Translations under genes and position numbers: made by a program | Source of the DNA: Bradyrhizobium_A sp052115025 | GTDB lineage: Bacteria > Pseudomonadota > Alphaproteobacteria > Rhizobiales > Xanthobacteraceae | Assembly: GCF_052115025.1 (NCBI RefSeq) | Contig: NZ_JBFRFW010000001.1 | Location: 62,001 to 126,000 of the forward strand | DNA length: 64,000 nt | Direction of reading: 5' to 3' | In this document: positions 23,578-32,721 of the stretch, piece after piece | Layout of the letters: each line of letters begins with the position of its first letter | Numbering within the stretch: the first letter of the stretch is position 1 | The notes under the pieces: model-generated | Told to the model about the DNA's origin: nothing | Database searches by the model: none | Seen by the model: the letters and a program-made list of their open reading frames with translations, nothing else

Positions 23578-24459
23578 ATGTCGGAGATCGAGCAGCGCAA
23601 GCAGACGGCGCGAACCTGGTTCGAGAGCCTGCGCGACCAGATCTGCACCGCGTTCGAGCAGCTCGAGGACGAGGCCCCGGCCGAGCTGTTTCCGCAGGCC
23701 CCGGCCCGCTTCGTCCGCACGCCATGGCAGCGCACCGATCACAGCGGCGCCCCCGGCGGCGGCGGCGTGATGTCGATGATGCGCGGCCGCCTGTTCGAGA
23801 AGGTCGGCGTGCACTGCTCGACCGTGCATGGTGAGTTCGCCCCCGAGTTCCGCGCCCAGATCCCCGGCGCGGCCGACGATCCCCGCTTCTGGGCGTCGGG
23901 CATCTCCCTGATCGCCCATCTGCGCAGCCCGCATGTGCCGGCCGTCCACATGAACACCCGCTTCGTGGTGACCACCAAGGCGTGGTTCGGCGGCGGCGCC
24001 GACCTCACACCGGTACTCGACCGCCGGCGCACCCAGGAGGACGCCGACACCGTCGCATTCCATAGCGCGCTGCGCGATGCCTGCCACGCCCATCCGGCGG
24101 TGGCGCCCTACGACAAGTTCAAGAACTGGTGCGACGAGTATTTCTACCTGCCGCACCGCAAGGAAGCGCGCGGCATCGGTGGCATCTTCTACGACTGGCT
24201 CGACAGCGGCAGCTGGGATGCCGACTTCGCCTTCACGCAGGATGTCGGGCGCGCCTTCCTCGCGATCTACCCGCAACTGGTCCGGCGCAACGTCGCGGCG
24301 CCGTGGACCGACGCCGACCGGCAGGAGCAACTGGTGCGGCGCGGCCGCTATGTCGAGTTCAACCTGCTGTACGATCGCGGCACCATCTTCGGCCTCAAGA
24401 CCGGCGGCAATGTCGATTCGATCCTGTCGTCGATGCCGCCCGAGGTAAAGTGGCCGTAG
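23578..24459 (+). CDS. hemF: Oxygen-dependent coproporphyrinogen III oxidase
   Basis: HemF decarboxylates coproporphyrinogen III to protoporphyrinogen IX with O2 in heme synthesis. It is about 293 aa. Recognisable blocks are GGGGVMSMMRG, VHCSTVHGEF, VPAVHMNTRF, WFGGGADLTP, YLPHRKEARGIGG and the C-terminal EFNLLYDRGTIFGLKTGG. Of several in-frame starts, ATG 23578 (MSEIEQRKQTA) has GAGGGG nine bases upstream. ATG 23554 and a GTG at 23545 would extend it slightly. It is the last gene of the trmL-queE-queD-hemF run. Confidence 0.95.
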   Translation: MSEIEQRKQTARTWFESLRDQICTAFEQLEDEAPAELFPQAPARFVRTPWQRTDHSGAPGGGGVMSMMRGRLFEKVGVHCSTVHGEFAPEFRAQIPGAADDPRFWASGISLIAHLRSPHVPAVHMNTRFVVTTKAWFGGGADLTPVLDRRRTQEDADTVAFHSALRDACHAHPAVAPYDKFKNWCDEYFYLPHRKEARGIGGIFYDWLDSGSWDADFAFTQDVGRAFLAIYPQLVRRNVAAPWTDADRQEQLVRRGRYVEFNLLYDRGTIFGLKTGGNVDSILSSMPPEVKWP

Positions 24460-24485
24460 GCGGCGTCACCCGCCGCATCTGCACG

Positions 24486-25739
24486 TCACAACCGGTGCTC
24501 GCGGCGGAAGCGCGCCACGGTCTCGTCCGCGATCCGCGTCAGGCTGTCGGGATCGGATGCGAAATCACTGGCGAGCCAGGCATCCTCCGCCAGCGTCAGG
24601 ATGTGGCCGAGCGCCGGCCCCTCGCCGATGCCGCGGGCGATCATGTCGGCGGCCCGGATCGGAAACTTCGGCGCGGTCCAGCGGTCGGGCAGCGTCGCGA
24701 GCTCGATCCAGCGCGCCTCGTCCGAGGTCCGGCCGGCGCGCGCCCACGCCAACATGATGCGGTCGCGATAATTCCGCACCCCGAGCCGGTACAGCCGCCG
24801 CTTGGCGAGCGCGTCGTCCATGCCGCGCAGCCGCCACCAGCGATGCCCCATCGAGTCCAGCTGCTTGGCTTCCGCGTTCGACAATCGCAGCCGCTGCGCC
24901 ACCCGCCGGGCATCTTCCGTCACCGCGACGGCGAGCGCGCCAAGGCGGAGCATCGGATCGGGCGCGCGCTGCAGCGCCGCCTCCGCCGTCACCATCGTCG
25001 CGAAGGCGCCGTGATAGGTGACGCTGCCGAGCAGCGCCAGCAGCAGTCCGCCATCGCCCATGGTCACCAGCACCTCGGCGGCGCGTGGCGCGACGACGAG
25101 CTTGAGCATTTCCATGCGCACGCGCTCGGCCGACAGTGTTGCGAGGCCTGCGCGCGCCCGGGTGCAGGCGATCAGGCCCGCGCGGTCGAGCTCGCCTTCG
25201 CCATAGGCCGCCGCGATGCGGAAGAAGCGCAGCACCCGCAGATAGTCCTCGGCGATGCGCGCCTCCGGCTCACCGATGAAGCGTACCCGCCGGGCCGCAA
25301 TATCGGCGAGGCCGCCGGCATAGTCGTGCACCACGCCATCGACGGTAGCCGACAGCGCGTTGATGGTGAAGTCGCGGCGCTGCGCGTCGCGCGCCCAGTC
25401 GCGCCCGAACACCACCCTGGCCTTGCGGCCATAGGTCTCGACGTCCTCGCGCAGCGTCGTGATCTCGAACGGATGCCCGTCGGCGACAACCGTCACCGTC
25501 CCGTGCTCGATGCCGGTCGGCACCGCCTTGAAGCCCGCCGCGGTCACGCGCCGCACCACCTCCTGCGGCACGGCCGTGGTGGCGATATCGACATCACCGA
25601 TCGGACGATCGAGCAACGCGTCGCGCACGGCGCCGCCAACCACCCGGGCTTCCTCGCCATCGCCGTTCAATAGGACGAGCAGGCGCCGCGCAGGCCCGCC
25701 GCGCAACCACGGCGCATCATGCAGCAGGGGCTCGGTCAT
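24486..25739 (-). CDS. cca: CCA tRNA nucleotidyltransferase / poly(A) polymerase family
   Basis: A 417-residue class II nucleotidyltransferase that adds or repairs the 3' CCA of tRNA. The head has VVGGAVRDALLDRPIGDVDIATT with the metal-binding aspartates, then RRDFTINALS and EDYLRVLRFFRIAA. The remaining two-thirds is the helical neck/body/tail. The start is ATG 25739 (MTEPLLHDAPWL), overlapping the DUF6111 stop by four bases. The alternative class member is a poly(A) polymerase, but with no second copy in view the CCA role is the simplest reading. Confidence 0.92.
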   Translation of the reverse strand: MTEPLLHDAPWLRGGPARRLLVLLNGDGEEARVVGGAVRDALLDRPIGDVDIATTAVPQEVVRRVTAAGFKAVPTGIEHGTVTVVADGHPFEITTLREDVETYGRKARVVFGRDWARDAQRRDFTINALSATVDGVVHDYAGGLADIAARRVRFIGEPEARIAEDYLRVLRFFRIAAAYGEGELDRAGLIACTRARAGLATLSAERVRMEMLKLVVAPRAAEVLVTMGDGGLLLALLGSVTYHGAFATMVTAEAALQRAPDPMLRLGALAVAVTEDARRVAQRLRLSNAEAKQLDSMGHRWWRLRGMDDALAKRRLYRLGVRNYRDRIMLAWARAGRTSDEARWIELATLPDRWTAPKFPIRAADMIARGIGEGPALGHILTLAEDAWLASDFASDPDSLTRIADETVARFRREHRL

Positions 25740-25999
25740 TGGTACGTCCCCGGCACCAGCTTTCCGTTCTCCATGTGCGCAGGCACATAGGTCGAGCCCG
25801 GCGGCGCACCGGAAAAATTCGCGAGCAGAACCAGGCTGACGATGGTGAGCAGCAAGGCGCCGATCAATAGCCGCGCCACGACGGCGCTCGGCCATGACGC
25901 GGCGGTCAACAACCCGGCACGAGTCGCGATCAGGAATACGGCGTAGACCGCGAACGGAATCAGGAAGATGCCGATTTCGGTCAGGAGCGGCCGAATCAT
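25736..25999 (-). CDS. DUF6111 family small membrane protein
   Basis: An 87-residue protein with two predicted transmembrane helices (about residues 5-25, EIGIFLIPFAVYAVFLIAT, and 40-60, RLLIGALLLTIVSLVLLANF) and a short C-terminal tail STYVPAHMENGKLVPGTYQ. The family is found in alphaproteobacteria in this same place next to the NUDIX and cca genes. Function unknown. ATG 25999 (MIRPLLTEIG) is preferred over an Arg-rich upstream extension. It is translationally coupled to cca by the ATGA overlap. Confidence 0.8.
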   Translation of the reverse strand: MIRPLLTEIGIFLIPFAVYAVFLIATRAGLLTAASWPSAVVARLLIGALLLTIVSLVLLANFSGAPPGSTYVPAHMENGKLVPGTYQ

Positions 26000-26090
26000 G
26001 ACGGCGCCCCGGTGTCCGCGACGCCGCCGGCCCGGACACAGCCTTCCGGGCCTGCAGGTTTGGACATCTCGCTGGATCCGGAGCTGCACA

Positions 26091-26762
26091 CTACACGATG
26101 ATCCGCTCATACAGCACCCGCAGGATGCCTGCGGTTGCGCCCCAGATGTAGCGTTCGGCGAACGGCATGGCGTAGTACGACCGCATCACGCCGCGCCACT
26201 CCTTGCTGTGCATCTGATGGTTGATAGGATCCATCAGGAACGCCAGCGGCACCTCGAACACCTCGTCGACTTCATCGGCATTGACACGCAGCTCGAAGCC
26301 GGGACGCACCCGCGCCACCGTCGGCAGGATGCGGAAGCCGAACCCGGTGGCGTAGAGATCGAGATAGCCGACCGGCGTGACAAAAGACCGTTCCAGGCCG
26401 ATCTCCTCCTCGGCCTCGCGCAGGGCCGCGTCGAGCGGGGTCGCATCGGTCGGGTCGATCTTGCCGCCGGGAAACGAGATCTGACCGGCATGATCGTTGA
26501 GGTGGGCGGCGCGCTGGGTCAGCAGCACGGTCGGCTGGTCACGCTCGACGACGCCGATCAGCACGGCGGCGGGACGGATCGGGCGCTCCTGCGCGACGAT
26601 CCGCAGCATGTGATCGGTGCCATGATCGCCGCTCGGCGGAATGATGGCGGCATCGGTCAGCCCCGGCGGCACATCGAACGACAGACGCGCCTTCGCTCGT
26701 CGGAAAAAATCCGCCGAAGAGATGTCGGCAGACGCATCCCACTTCAGTAACGGCTCGGTCAA
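26091..26762 (-). CDS. NUDIX hydrolase, CoA pyrophosphatase type
   Basis: A 223-residue NUDIX hydrolase resembling CoA/acyl-CoA diphosphatases. The NUDIX box is GGKIDPTDATPLDAALREAE followed by EEIG, preceded by the CoA-family phrase LTQRAAHLNDHAGQISFPGG. It most likely starts at the TTG at 26762, which overlaps the DUF1285 stop as TTGA and has AGAGG six bases upstream. No ATG lies in a better place. It is the second gene of a four-gene minus-strand operon ending in cca. Confidence 0.88.
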   Translation of the reverse strand: MTEPLLKWDASADISSADFFRRAKARLSFDVPPGLTDAAIIPPSGDHGTDHMLRIVAQERPIRPAAVLIGVVERDQPTVLLTQRAAHLNDHAGQISFPGGKIDPTDATPLDAALREAEEEIGLERSFVTPVGYLDLYATGFGFRILPTVARVRPGFELRVNADEVDEVFEVPLAFLMDPINHQMHSKEWRGVMRSYYAMPFAERYIWGATAGILRVLYERIIV

Positions 26763-27394
26763 GTCACGCCTCTCGCCTGCTCCGCATCGGCCATCGCAAA
26801 GAAGGCGCCTGTCGATGCCACGCCGAATTTGGCATGACCATCGACGATTCGCTCCTCGCCGAGCTCCACCAGATCGTAATAGACGGCGCGCGTCACCCGT
26901 GCCCACAATCCGCTGCGCACATGCAGGTAGGGCGTCAGCCCGCCGTCCGCCGCGCTTTCGAAACGCAGCGCATGGTCGGTGTCACAGCGCACCCAGTCGT
27001 CCACATTGGTCCGGAAGTGAAGAACGGCCTCGGCCCCCGCGCCCTCGCGCTGCATCTCGACGGCGAGAAACGGCACGTCGTCGACCCGGATGCCGACCTT
27101 TTCCACCGGCGTGACCAGAAAGTGCTTGTCGCCTTCGCGCTTCAGCACGGTCGAGAACAGCCGCACCAGGGCCGGGCGCCCGATCGGCGTGCCGAGGTAG
27201 AACCAGGTGCCGTCACGCGCGATCCGGATGTCGAGGTCGCCGCAGAAGGGCGGATTCCACAAATGCACCGGCGGCAGCCCCCGCGCGCCGGCGGTGCGGG
27301 CGGCACCGGCAATCTCCTCCAGCGCATTGCCGACCTGCGGCCTCGCCGTCTGCCCTTGCTTCGCCATGGTTTGCCCCGACGCTCGTCCGGTCAT
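26759..27394 (-). CDS. DUF1285 domain-containing protein
   Basis: A 211-residue cytosolic protein of the DUF1285 family. The conserved core is LWNPPFCGDLDIRIARDGTWFYLGTPIGRPALVRLFSTVL, with KVGIRVDDVPF and ARVTRAVYYDLVELG after it. The function is unknown; structures of the family show paired beta domains. An ATG at 27367 (MAKQGQT) is an alternative start with a slightly better ribosome site. It begins the DUF1285-NUDIX-DUF6111-cca operon and diverges from the MoxR operon. Confidence 0.85.
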   Translation of the reverse strand: MTGRASGQTMAKQGQTARPQVGNALEEIAGAARTAGARGLPPVHLWNPPFCGDLDIRIARDGTWFYLGTPIGRPALVRLFSTVLKREGDKHFLVTPVEKVGIRVDDVPFLAVEMQREGAGAEAVLHFRTNVDDWVRCDTDHALRFESAADGGLTPYLHVRSGLWARVTRAVYYDLVELGEERIVDGHAKFGVASTGAFFAMADAEQARGVT

Positions 27395-27406
27395 TGTGGC
27401 ACGATA

Positions 27407-27569
27407 GATGCAACCACGATCGATGCAAAATTACCGGATGTAAACCGGGCTGATACGGATCGAATTGAGACAGAACGGAACGATGCAACCTGAACGACGC
27501 CACCCGAAAGCATGCGGCACGGTCTCCAACTCGTGATCGGCTCGCCCCACCTCTACCGATAAGGTGGGG
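27407..27569. promoter_or_regulatory. Intergenic repeats between DUF1285 and moxR-type genes
   Basis: The 352-base divergent gap carries the heptamer GATGCAA three times in direct orientation at 27407, 27422 and 27482 (15 and 60 bases apart), and a perfect inverted repeat CCCCACCT-N9-AGGTGGGG at 27545-27569. No gene-like frame was accepted in it. The repeats may be binding sites for a regulator of either operon. The inverted repeat lacks a T-run. Confidence 0.35.
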
Positions 27570-27746
27570 AAAGCTTAATTCAAGGACATACATGGTCTTT
27601 TGGGAAGTCTAGCATGGAAGCCGGAATGGGACAGTCCGAGAGCGGCGATCGCGCAGCAGGGGTTTTCTCCCCGGCGTTTCGTCCCTGGCAGCCCCGACAG
27701 GCTGAGGGCAACGGACCGACGGCCGTGCGATCCACAGGAGAAGACG

Positions 27747-28745
27747 ATGGCAGACAGCGCTGAGAAACTGGAGGACGTGATCGTCCGCTCTGCGGAACAG
27801 GTGGCGGGGCAGATTCGCGCTGCCAAGGAGGCGATCGCGACCGTGATCTTCGGCCAGGACCGCGTGGTCGAGAACACGCTGGTGACCATCCTGTCCGGCG
27901 GACATGCGCTGCTGATCGGCGTCCCCGGCCTTGCCAAGACCAAGCTGGTCGAGACGCTCGGCGTCACGCTCGGGCTCGATGCCAAGCGCATCCAGTTCAC
28001 CCCCGACCTGATGCCGTCCGATATCCTCGGCTCCGAGGTGCTGGACGAGAGCACCAGTGGCCGGCGCTCGTTCCGCTTTATCGCCGGTCCGGTGTTCGCG
28101 CAGCTCCTGATGGCCGACGAGATCAACCGTGCCAGCCCGCGCACCCAGTCGGCGCTGCTGCAGGCGATGCAGGAGCAGCATGTCACCGTCGCCGGCGCGC
28201 GACACGACCTGCCAAAGCCCTTCCATGTGCTGGCGACGCAGAACCCGCTGGAGCAGGAAGGCACCTATCCGCTGCCGGAGGCACAGCTCGACCGCTTCCT
28301 GATGGAGATCGACGTCGACTATCCGGACCGCGACGCCGAGCGCCGCATCCTGTTCGAGACCACCGGCGCGGAGGAGACCCAGGCCAGGGCGGCGATGACG
28401 CCGGACGCCCTGATCGCCGCGCAGCGGCTGGTGCGCCGCCTGCCGGTCGGCGATTCGGTGGTGGAGGCGATCCTGTCGCTGGTGCGCTCGGCGCGTCCCG
28501 GCCCGGACAGCGGCCCGACCGGCAAGCTGATCGCCTGGGGCCCCGGCCCGCGCGCGAGCCAGGCCCTGATGCTGGCGGTACGTGCCCGGGCGCTGCTCGA
28601 CGGCCGCCTCGCGCCCTCGATCGATGACGTGCTCGACCTCGCCGAGCCGGTGCTCAAGCACCGCATGGCGCTGACCTTCGCGGCCCGCGCCGAAGGCCAG
28701 ACCATCACCGATGTGATTGGGCAGCTCAAGGCACGGATCGGCTGA
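27747..28745 (+). CDS. MoxR family AAA ATPase
   Basis: A 332-residue AAA+ ATPase of the MoxR subfamily, chaperones that activate vWA-domain partners. Walker A is GVPGLAKTKLVETL, Walker B is LLMADEINRASPRTQ, sensor 1 is VLATQNPLEQEGTYPLPEAQLDRF, and the C-terminal lid holds the usual YPD and arginine sensors. ATG 27747 follows AGGAGAAGACG. It is the first gene of a MoxR-DUF58-DUF4159-GATase operon that is common in alphaproteobacteria and is thought to work at the cell envelope. The substrate is unknown. Confidence 0.95.
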   Translation: MADSAEKLEDVIVRSAEQVAGQIRAAKEAIATVIFGQDRVVENTLVTILSGGHALLIGVPGLAKTKLVETLGVTLGLDAKRIQFTPDLMPSDILGSEVLDESTSGRRSFRFIAGPVFAQLLMADEINRASPRTQSALLQAMQEQHVTVAGARHDLPKPFHVLATQNPLEQEGTYPLPEAQLDRFLMEIDVDYPDRDAERRILFETTGAEETQARAAMTPDALIAAQRLVRRLPVGDSVVEAILSLVRSARPGPDSGPTGKLIAWGPGPRASQALMLAVRARALLDGRLAPSIDDVLDLAEPVLKHRMALTFAARAEGQTITDVIGQLKARIG

Positions 28746-29671
28746 TGGCGGAGCGCACCAGCCAGGAGACACTTGCGGTCCGCCGTGCCGACGGCGAGAG
28801 CCGCACGCTCGCGGCTTCATTGCCGCGTCTCGTGCTGGAAGCGCGCCGCATCGCCGCCAATGTCATCCATGGCCTGCACGGCCGCCGCCGCGCCGGCCCC
28901 GGCGAAAGCTTCTGGCAATACCGCCGCTTCACCACCGGCGAGCCGGCGCAGAACGTCGACTGGCGCCGCTCGGCCCGCGACGACCATCTTTATGTCCGCG
29001 AGCATGAGTGGGAGGCCGCGCATACCGTCTGGCTGTGGCCCGACCGCTCGGCCTCGATGGCGTTCGCATCGAAGACGGCGCGCGACAGCAAGCTCGAGCG
29101 CGGCCTGATCGTCAGTTTCGCGCTCGCCGAATTGCTGGTCGCGGGCGGCGAGCGGGTCGGCATCCCCGGCCTGATGGCGCCGAGCGCGAGCCGCAGCATC
29201 ATCGACAAGATGGCGCAGGCGATCCTGCACGACCGATCGGACCGCCTCAGCCTGCCGCCGTCATTCGTGCCCTCGCCGCTGTCGGAAATTCTGGTGCTGT
29301 CGGACTTCTGGTCGCCGATCAGCGAGATCCGCACCATGCTCGCCGGCCTCTCTGCCTCCGGCGCCCATGGCACGCTGCTGCAGATCGTCGATCCGGCGGA
29401 GGAGAGCTTCCCCTATTCCGGGCGCGTGATGTTCGTCGAGCCCGAAGGCGGCGGCGAGATCACTGCCGGCCGCGCCGAGACCTGGGCGAACGACTATGTC
29501 CTGCGCATCGCGCGCCATCGCGCCGAGATCCGCGCCGAGACCGATCGCCTCGGCTGGCTGTTCTCGACCCACACCACCAGTCGCTCGGCGGCCGACCTGC
29601 TGCTGGTGCTGCACGGCAGCCTGAGCGCCGGCAGAACCGGCACGCCCCTCACCGCGGGGCGCAGCGCATGA
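28745..29671 (+). CDS. DUF58 domain-containing protein
   Basis: A 308-residue cytosolic protein and the usual partner of MoxR ATPases. DUF58 begins near residue 45 with GRRRAGPGESFWQYRRFTTGEPAQNVDWRRSARDD, followed by a vWA-like fold: WLWPDRSASMAF contains the MIDAS-type DRSAS, and ILVLSDF the later aspartate. The start codon shares its first base with the end of the MoxR frame, and the end overlaps the DUF4159 start (ATGA). The three genes are tightly coupled. Confidence 0.92.
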   Translation: MAERTSQETLAVRRADGESRTLAASLPRLVLEARRIAANVIHGLHGRRRAGPGESFWQYRRFTTGEPAQNVDWRRSARDDHLYVREHEWEAAHTVWLWPDRSASMAFASKTARDSKLERGLIVSFALAELLVAGGERVGIPGLMAPSASRSIIDKMAQAILHDRSDRLSLPPSFVPSPLSEILVLSDFWSPISEIRTMLAGLSASGAHGTLLQIVDPAEESFPYSGRVMFVEPEGGGEITAGRAETWANDYVLRIARHRAEIRAETDRLGWLFSTHTTSRSAADLLLVLHGSLSAGRTGTPLTAGRSA

Positions 29672-32523
29672 TCGGTGGCCTGCCTCTGTCCTTCGCTGAA
29701 CCGTTGCTGCTCATCGGACTGGTCAGCCTGCCGGTGCTGTGGTGGCTGCTGCGGGTGATGCCGCCGCGGCCCCGGCGCATCGACTTCCCGCCGACCCGCC
29801 TGCTGTTCGACATCGCTCCGAAGGAGGAGACGCCGTCGCGCACACCGTGGTGGCTGACGCTGCTGCGGCTCGCCGCAGCCGCGCTCGTGATCCTTGCCGC
29901 GGCCGGCCCGACCTGGAATCCGCAGACCGGCGTCGGCCGCAGCAGCGCGCCGCTGGTGCTGCTGATCGACGACGGCTGGAGCGCCGCTGCGAGCTGGGAC
30001 GCACGCATGCGTGCCGCTGACGAACTTATCGCCAATGCCGATGGCGACCGCCGTGCGGTGGCACTGGTGCCGCTGTCGGAGCCCGCGCGCGACATCACGC
30101 TGATGACCGGCGGCACCGCCCGCGTGGCGCTGCGCCAGCTCGCGCCAAAACCCTATGCGGTCGAGCGCGTCGAGACGCTGCCGGCCGTCCAGCGCTTCCT
30201 TGCCACCACCGGCAACGCCGACATCGTCTGGCTGTCGGATGGCGTCGACACCGGCCGCGGCAGCGACTTCGTCGCCGGTCTCGGCAAGGCCATCGGCGAT
30301 CGCAGCCTGACCATCGTCGAAGGCGGCGTGCCGCCGGCGCACGCGCTGGCCGCGGCCGAGAATGCAGCTGCGAAAATGACCGTCAAGGTGCTGCGCGCCC
30401 GCAGCGGCGGCGCAGACGCGGGCATCGTGCGCGCGCTCGACCAGAAGGGCGCGCCGATCGGCGAGACGCGCTTCGTGCTGTCGGCGCAGGATCAGGACAC
30501 CGAGGCATCGTTCGATCTGCCGGTGGAGCTGCGCAACGACATCGCCCGCCTCGAGATCTCCGGCGAACATTCCGCCGGCGCGGTGCAACTGCTCGACAAG
30601 CGCTGGCGCCGTCGTGCCATCGGCGTCGTCAGTGGCGCCACCAGCGACACCGCGCAGCCGCTGCTGGCTTCGACCTTCTATCTGACGCGGGCGCTGGCGC
30701 CGTTCGCCGATGTGCGGCTCGGCGAGCGCGGCGCGCCGGCGCAAGCCATCGGCCAGTTCCTAGACCAGAAGCTGCCGATGCTGATCCTCGCCGATGTCGG
30801 CACGCTGTCGCCCGAAATCCGCGACCGTCTCAATGGCTGGCTCGACCAGGGCGGCGTGCTGGTGCGCTTCGCCGGTCCGCGCCTCGCCGCCGGCGACGAC
30901 GACCTCGTGCCGGTGAAGCTGCGCCGCGGCGGCCGCACGCTCGGCGGCAGCCTGACCTGGGAGAAGCCGCAGCATCTCTCCGCCTTCGCCGCCGACGGGC
31001 CGTTTGCCGGTGTCGCCGTGCCCGCGGACGTCACCGTCAACCGCCAGGTGCTCGCCGAGCCCGACCCGTCGCTCGCCACTCGCAGCTGGGCCTCGCTCGC
31101 CGACGGCACGCCGCTGGTCACAGGCGAGCGGCGCGGCAAGGGCATGGTGGTGCTGTTCCATGTCAGCGCCGACATGCGCTGGTCGGACCTGCCGCTGTCC
31201 GGCGCCTTTGTCGAGATGCTGCGGCGGATCGTCGACCTCTCCGGCTACACCGCCAATCCGGGCCCCGGAGCCGCAACCGACGCGGCCGCCAAGGACGCCG
31301 TGCCGCCGCTCCGGGTGCTCGACGGCTTCGGCGCCTTCGGCCCGCCGCCGGCGACCGCCAAGCCAATCGCCGCGGATTTCCGCGACCGCGCCACCTTCGA
31401 CCATCCGCCCGGCTTCTATGGCCCGCCGGAAGGTCCGGTCGCGGTCAATACGCTGGCGGCCGCCGACCGGATCGCCATGCTCGATACGTCCGCGCTCAAG
31501 GCGCAGCGCACGGCCTACACCAACACCGAACCGCGCGACCTGCGTGGGCTGATGCTGTCGGCGGCGCTGGCGCTGTTCCTGATCGATGCAGTCATCGTCG
31601 CGCTGCTCGGCGGCGGGCTCGCGGCGCTGCTGCGCCGGCGTCCGGCAACCGCAGCGCTTCTCGCTGCGACATTGCTGACATTGATACCCGCGGCCAACCA
31701 CTCCGCCATGGCGCAGGACAGGATCAGGGCTGCCCCTCCCCCCGCCGCAAACGCGAGCGGCGACGACGCCGCGATCCGCGCGGTGTCGCAGACCCGCCTT
31801 GCCTATGTCGTCACCGGCAACGACGACGTCGACGGCATCGTCAAGGCCGGCATGGCCGGCCTGACCCTGTTCCTGGCGCAGCGCACCGCGCTGGAGGCCG
31901 GCGAGCCGATCGCGGTCGATCCGGCGAAGGACGAACTCGCGTTCTATCCGCTGGTGTACTGGCCGGTGCTGCCGGGCGCGCCGAAGCCGTCGCAGGATGC
32001 GCTCAACAGGCTCGACGCCTACATGAAGCAGGGCGGCACGGTGCTGTTCGACACCCGCGACGCCATCGAGGCGCCGCCGGGCGCAGGCGGCGAAGCGCAG
32101 ACGCCGGGCATGCAGGCGCTGCGCACCATTCTCTCGTCGCTCGACATCCCCGAGCTCGAGCCGGTGCCGCGCGAGCATGTGCTGACCAAGACATTCTACC
32201 TGCTGCGCGACTTCCCCGGCCGCTTCAACAGCGGCCAGACCTGGGTCGAGGCGCTGCCGCGCGAGGACGAGGATGACAGCAACGCGCGGCCGGCCCGTGG
32301 CGGCGACGGTGTCTCGCCCATCATCATCACCTCGAACGACCTCGCCGGCGCCTGGGCGATGCGCCCGGATGGCCAGCCGATGCTGCCGCTGACGCCGGGC
32401 GAGCCGCGCCAGCGCGAATTCGCCTTCCGCGCCGGCGTCAACATCGTGATGTACACCCTGACCGGCAACTACAAGGCCGACCAGGTGCACGTACCGGCGC
32501 TGATCGAGCGGCTGGGGCAGTAA
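29668..32523 (+). CDS. BatA-type/DUF4159 membrane protein
   Basis: A 951-residue inner-membrane protein. The N-terminal 100 residues match the aerotolerance regulator N-terminal (BatA) domain with two helices (LLLIGLVSLPVLWWLL and LLRLAAAALVILAAA). A vWA-like region follows, with LVLLIDDGWSAAASW, where the MIDAS Ser positions are altered. After a large extracytoplasmic part and two more helices near residues 625-680, the C-terminal 250 residues form DUF4159 (YVVTGNDDVDGIVKAGMAGL, GGTVLFDTRD). It overlaps the DUF58 gene by four bases. The likely role is scaffold or substrate in the MoxR system. Confidence 0.9.
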   Translation: MIGGLPLSFAEPLLLIGLVSLPVLWWLLRVMPPRPRRIDFPPTRLLFDIAPKEETPSRTPWWLTLLRLAAAALVILAAAGPTWNPQTGVGRSSAPLVLLIDDGWSAAASWDARMRAADELIANADGDRRAVALVPLSEPARDITLMTGGTARVALRQLAPKPYAVERVETLPAVQRFLATTGNADIVWLSDGVDTGRGSDFVAGLGKAIGDRSLTIVEGGVPPAHALAAAENAAAKMTVKVLRARSGGADAGIVRALDQKGAPIGETRFVLSAQDQDTEASFDLPVELRNDIARLEISGEHSAGAVQLLDKRWRRRAIGVVSGATSDTAQPLLASTFYLTRALAPFADVRLGERGAPAQAIGQFLDQKLPMLILADVGTLSPEIRDRLNGWLDQGGVLVRFAGPRLAAGDDDLVPVKLRRGGRTLGGSLTWEKPQHLSAFAADGPFAGVAVPADVTVNRQVLAEPDPSLATRSWASLADGTPLVTGERRGKGMVVLFHVSADMRWSDLPLSGAFVEMLRRIVDLSGYTANPGPGAATDAAAKDAVPPLRVLDGFGAFGPPPATAKPIAADFRDRATFDHPPGFYGPPEGPVAVNTLAAADRIAMLDTSALKAQRTAYTNTEPRDLRGLMLSAALALFLIDAVIVALLGGGLAALLRRRPATAALLAATLLTLIPAANHSAMAQDRIRAAPPPAANASGDDAAIRAVSQTRLAYVVTGNDDVDGIVKAGMAGLTLFLAQRTALEAGEPIAVDPAKDELAFYPLVYWPVLPGAPKPSQDALNRLDAYMKQGGTVLFDTRDAIEAPPGAGGEAQTPGMQALRTILSSLDIPELEPVPREHVLTKTFYLLRDFPGRFNSGQTWVEALPREDEDDSNARPARGGDGVSPIIITSNDLAGAWAMRPDGQPMLPLTPGEPRQREFAFRAGVNIVMYTLTGNYKADQVHVPALIERLGQ

Positions 32524-32551
32524 TGAGCCGCGGCTTCGCGGCGGACTATCT

Positions 32552-32666
32552 CCTCATCCTGAGGAGCCCGCACAGCGGGCGTCTCGAAGGATGAGGCCCG
32601 TGAGGCCGAACGCGACGTTCGGGCCTCATGGTTCGAGACGGCGCTTCGCGCCCCCTCACCATGAGG
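32552..32666. repeat. Palindromic intergenic repeats (three hairpins)
   Basis: Hairpin 1: CCTCATCCT (32552-32560) / AGGATGAGG (32588-32596) around GCCCGC-ACA-GCGGGC. Hairpin 2: GAGGCCGAACG / CGTTCGGGCCTC (about 32602-32628, one bulge). Hairpin 3: CCTCATGG (32624-32631) / CCATGAGG (32659-32666) around GGCGC-TTC-GCGCC. They contain the phrase TTCGAGACG or its complement and match the elements at 39531-39775. This is a dispersed family inserted inside the MoxR operon, between DUF4159 and the GATase-like gene. Confidence 0.8.
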
Positions 32667-32721
32667 AGGACAGATGAGCCGGAAATAGATCTGCGTCGGC
32701 GCATGACGCAACAGGAGCAAC

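Noticed and set aside
27545..27569. CCCCACCT/AGGTGGGG inverted repeat considered as a terminator
   Set aside because: No T-run follows on either strand, and it lies upstream of both divergent operons.
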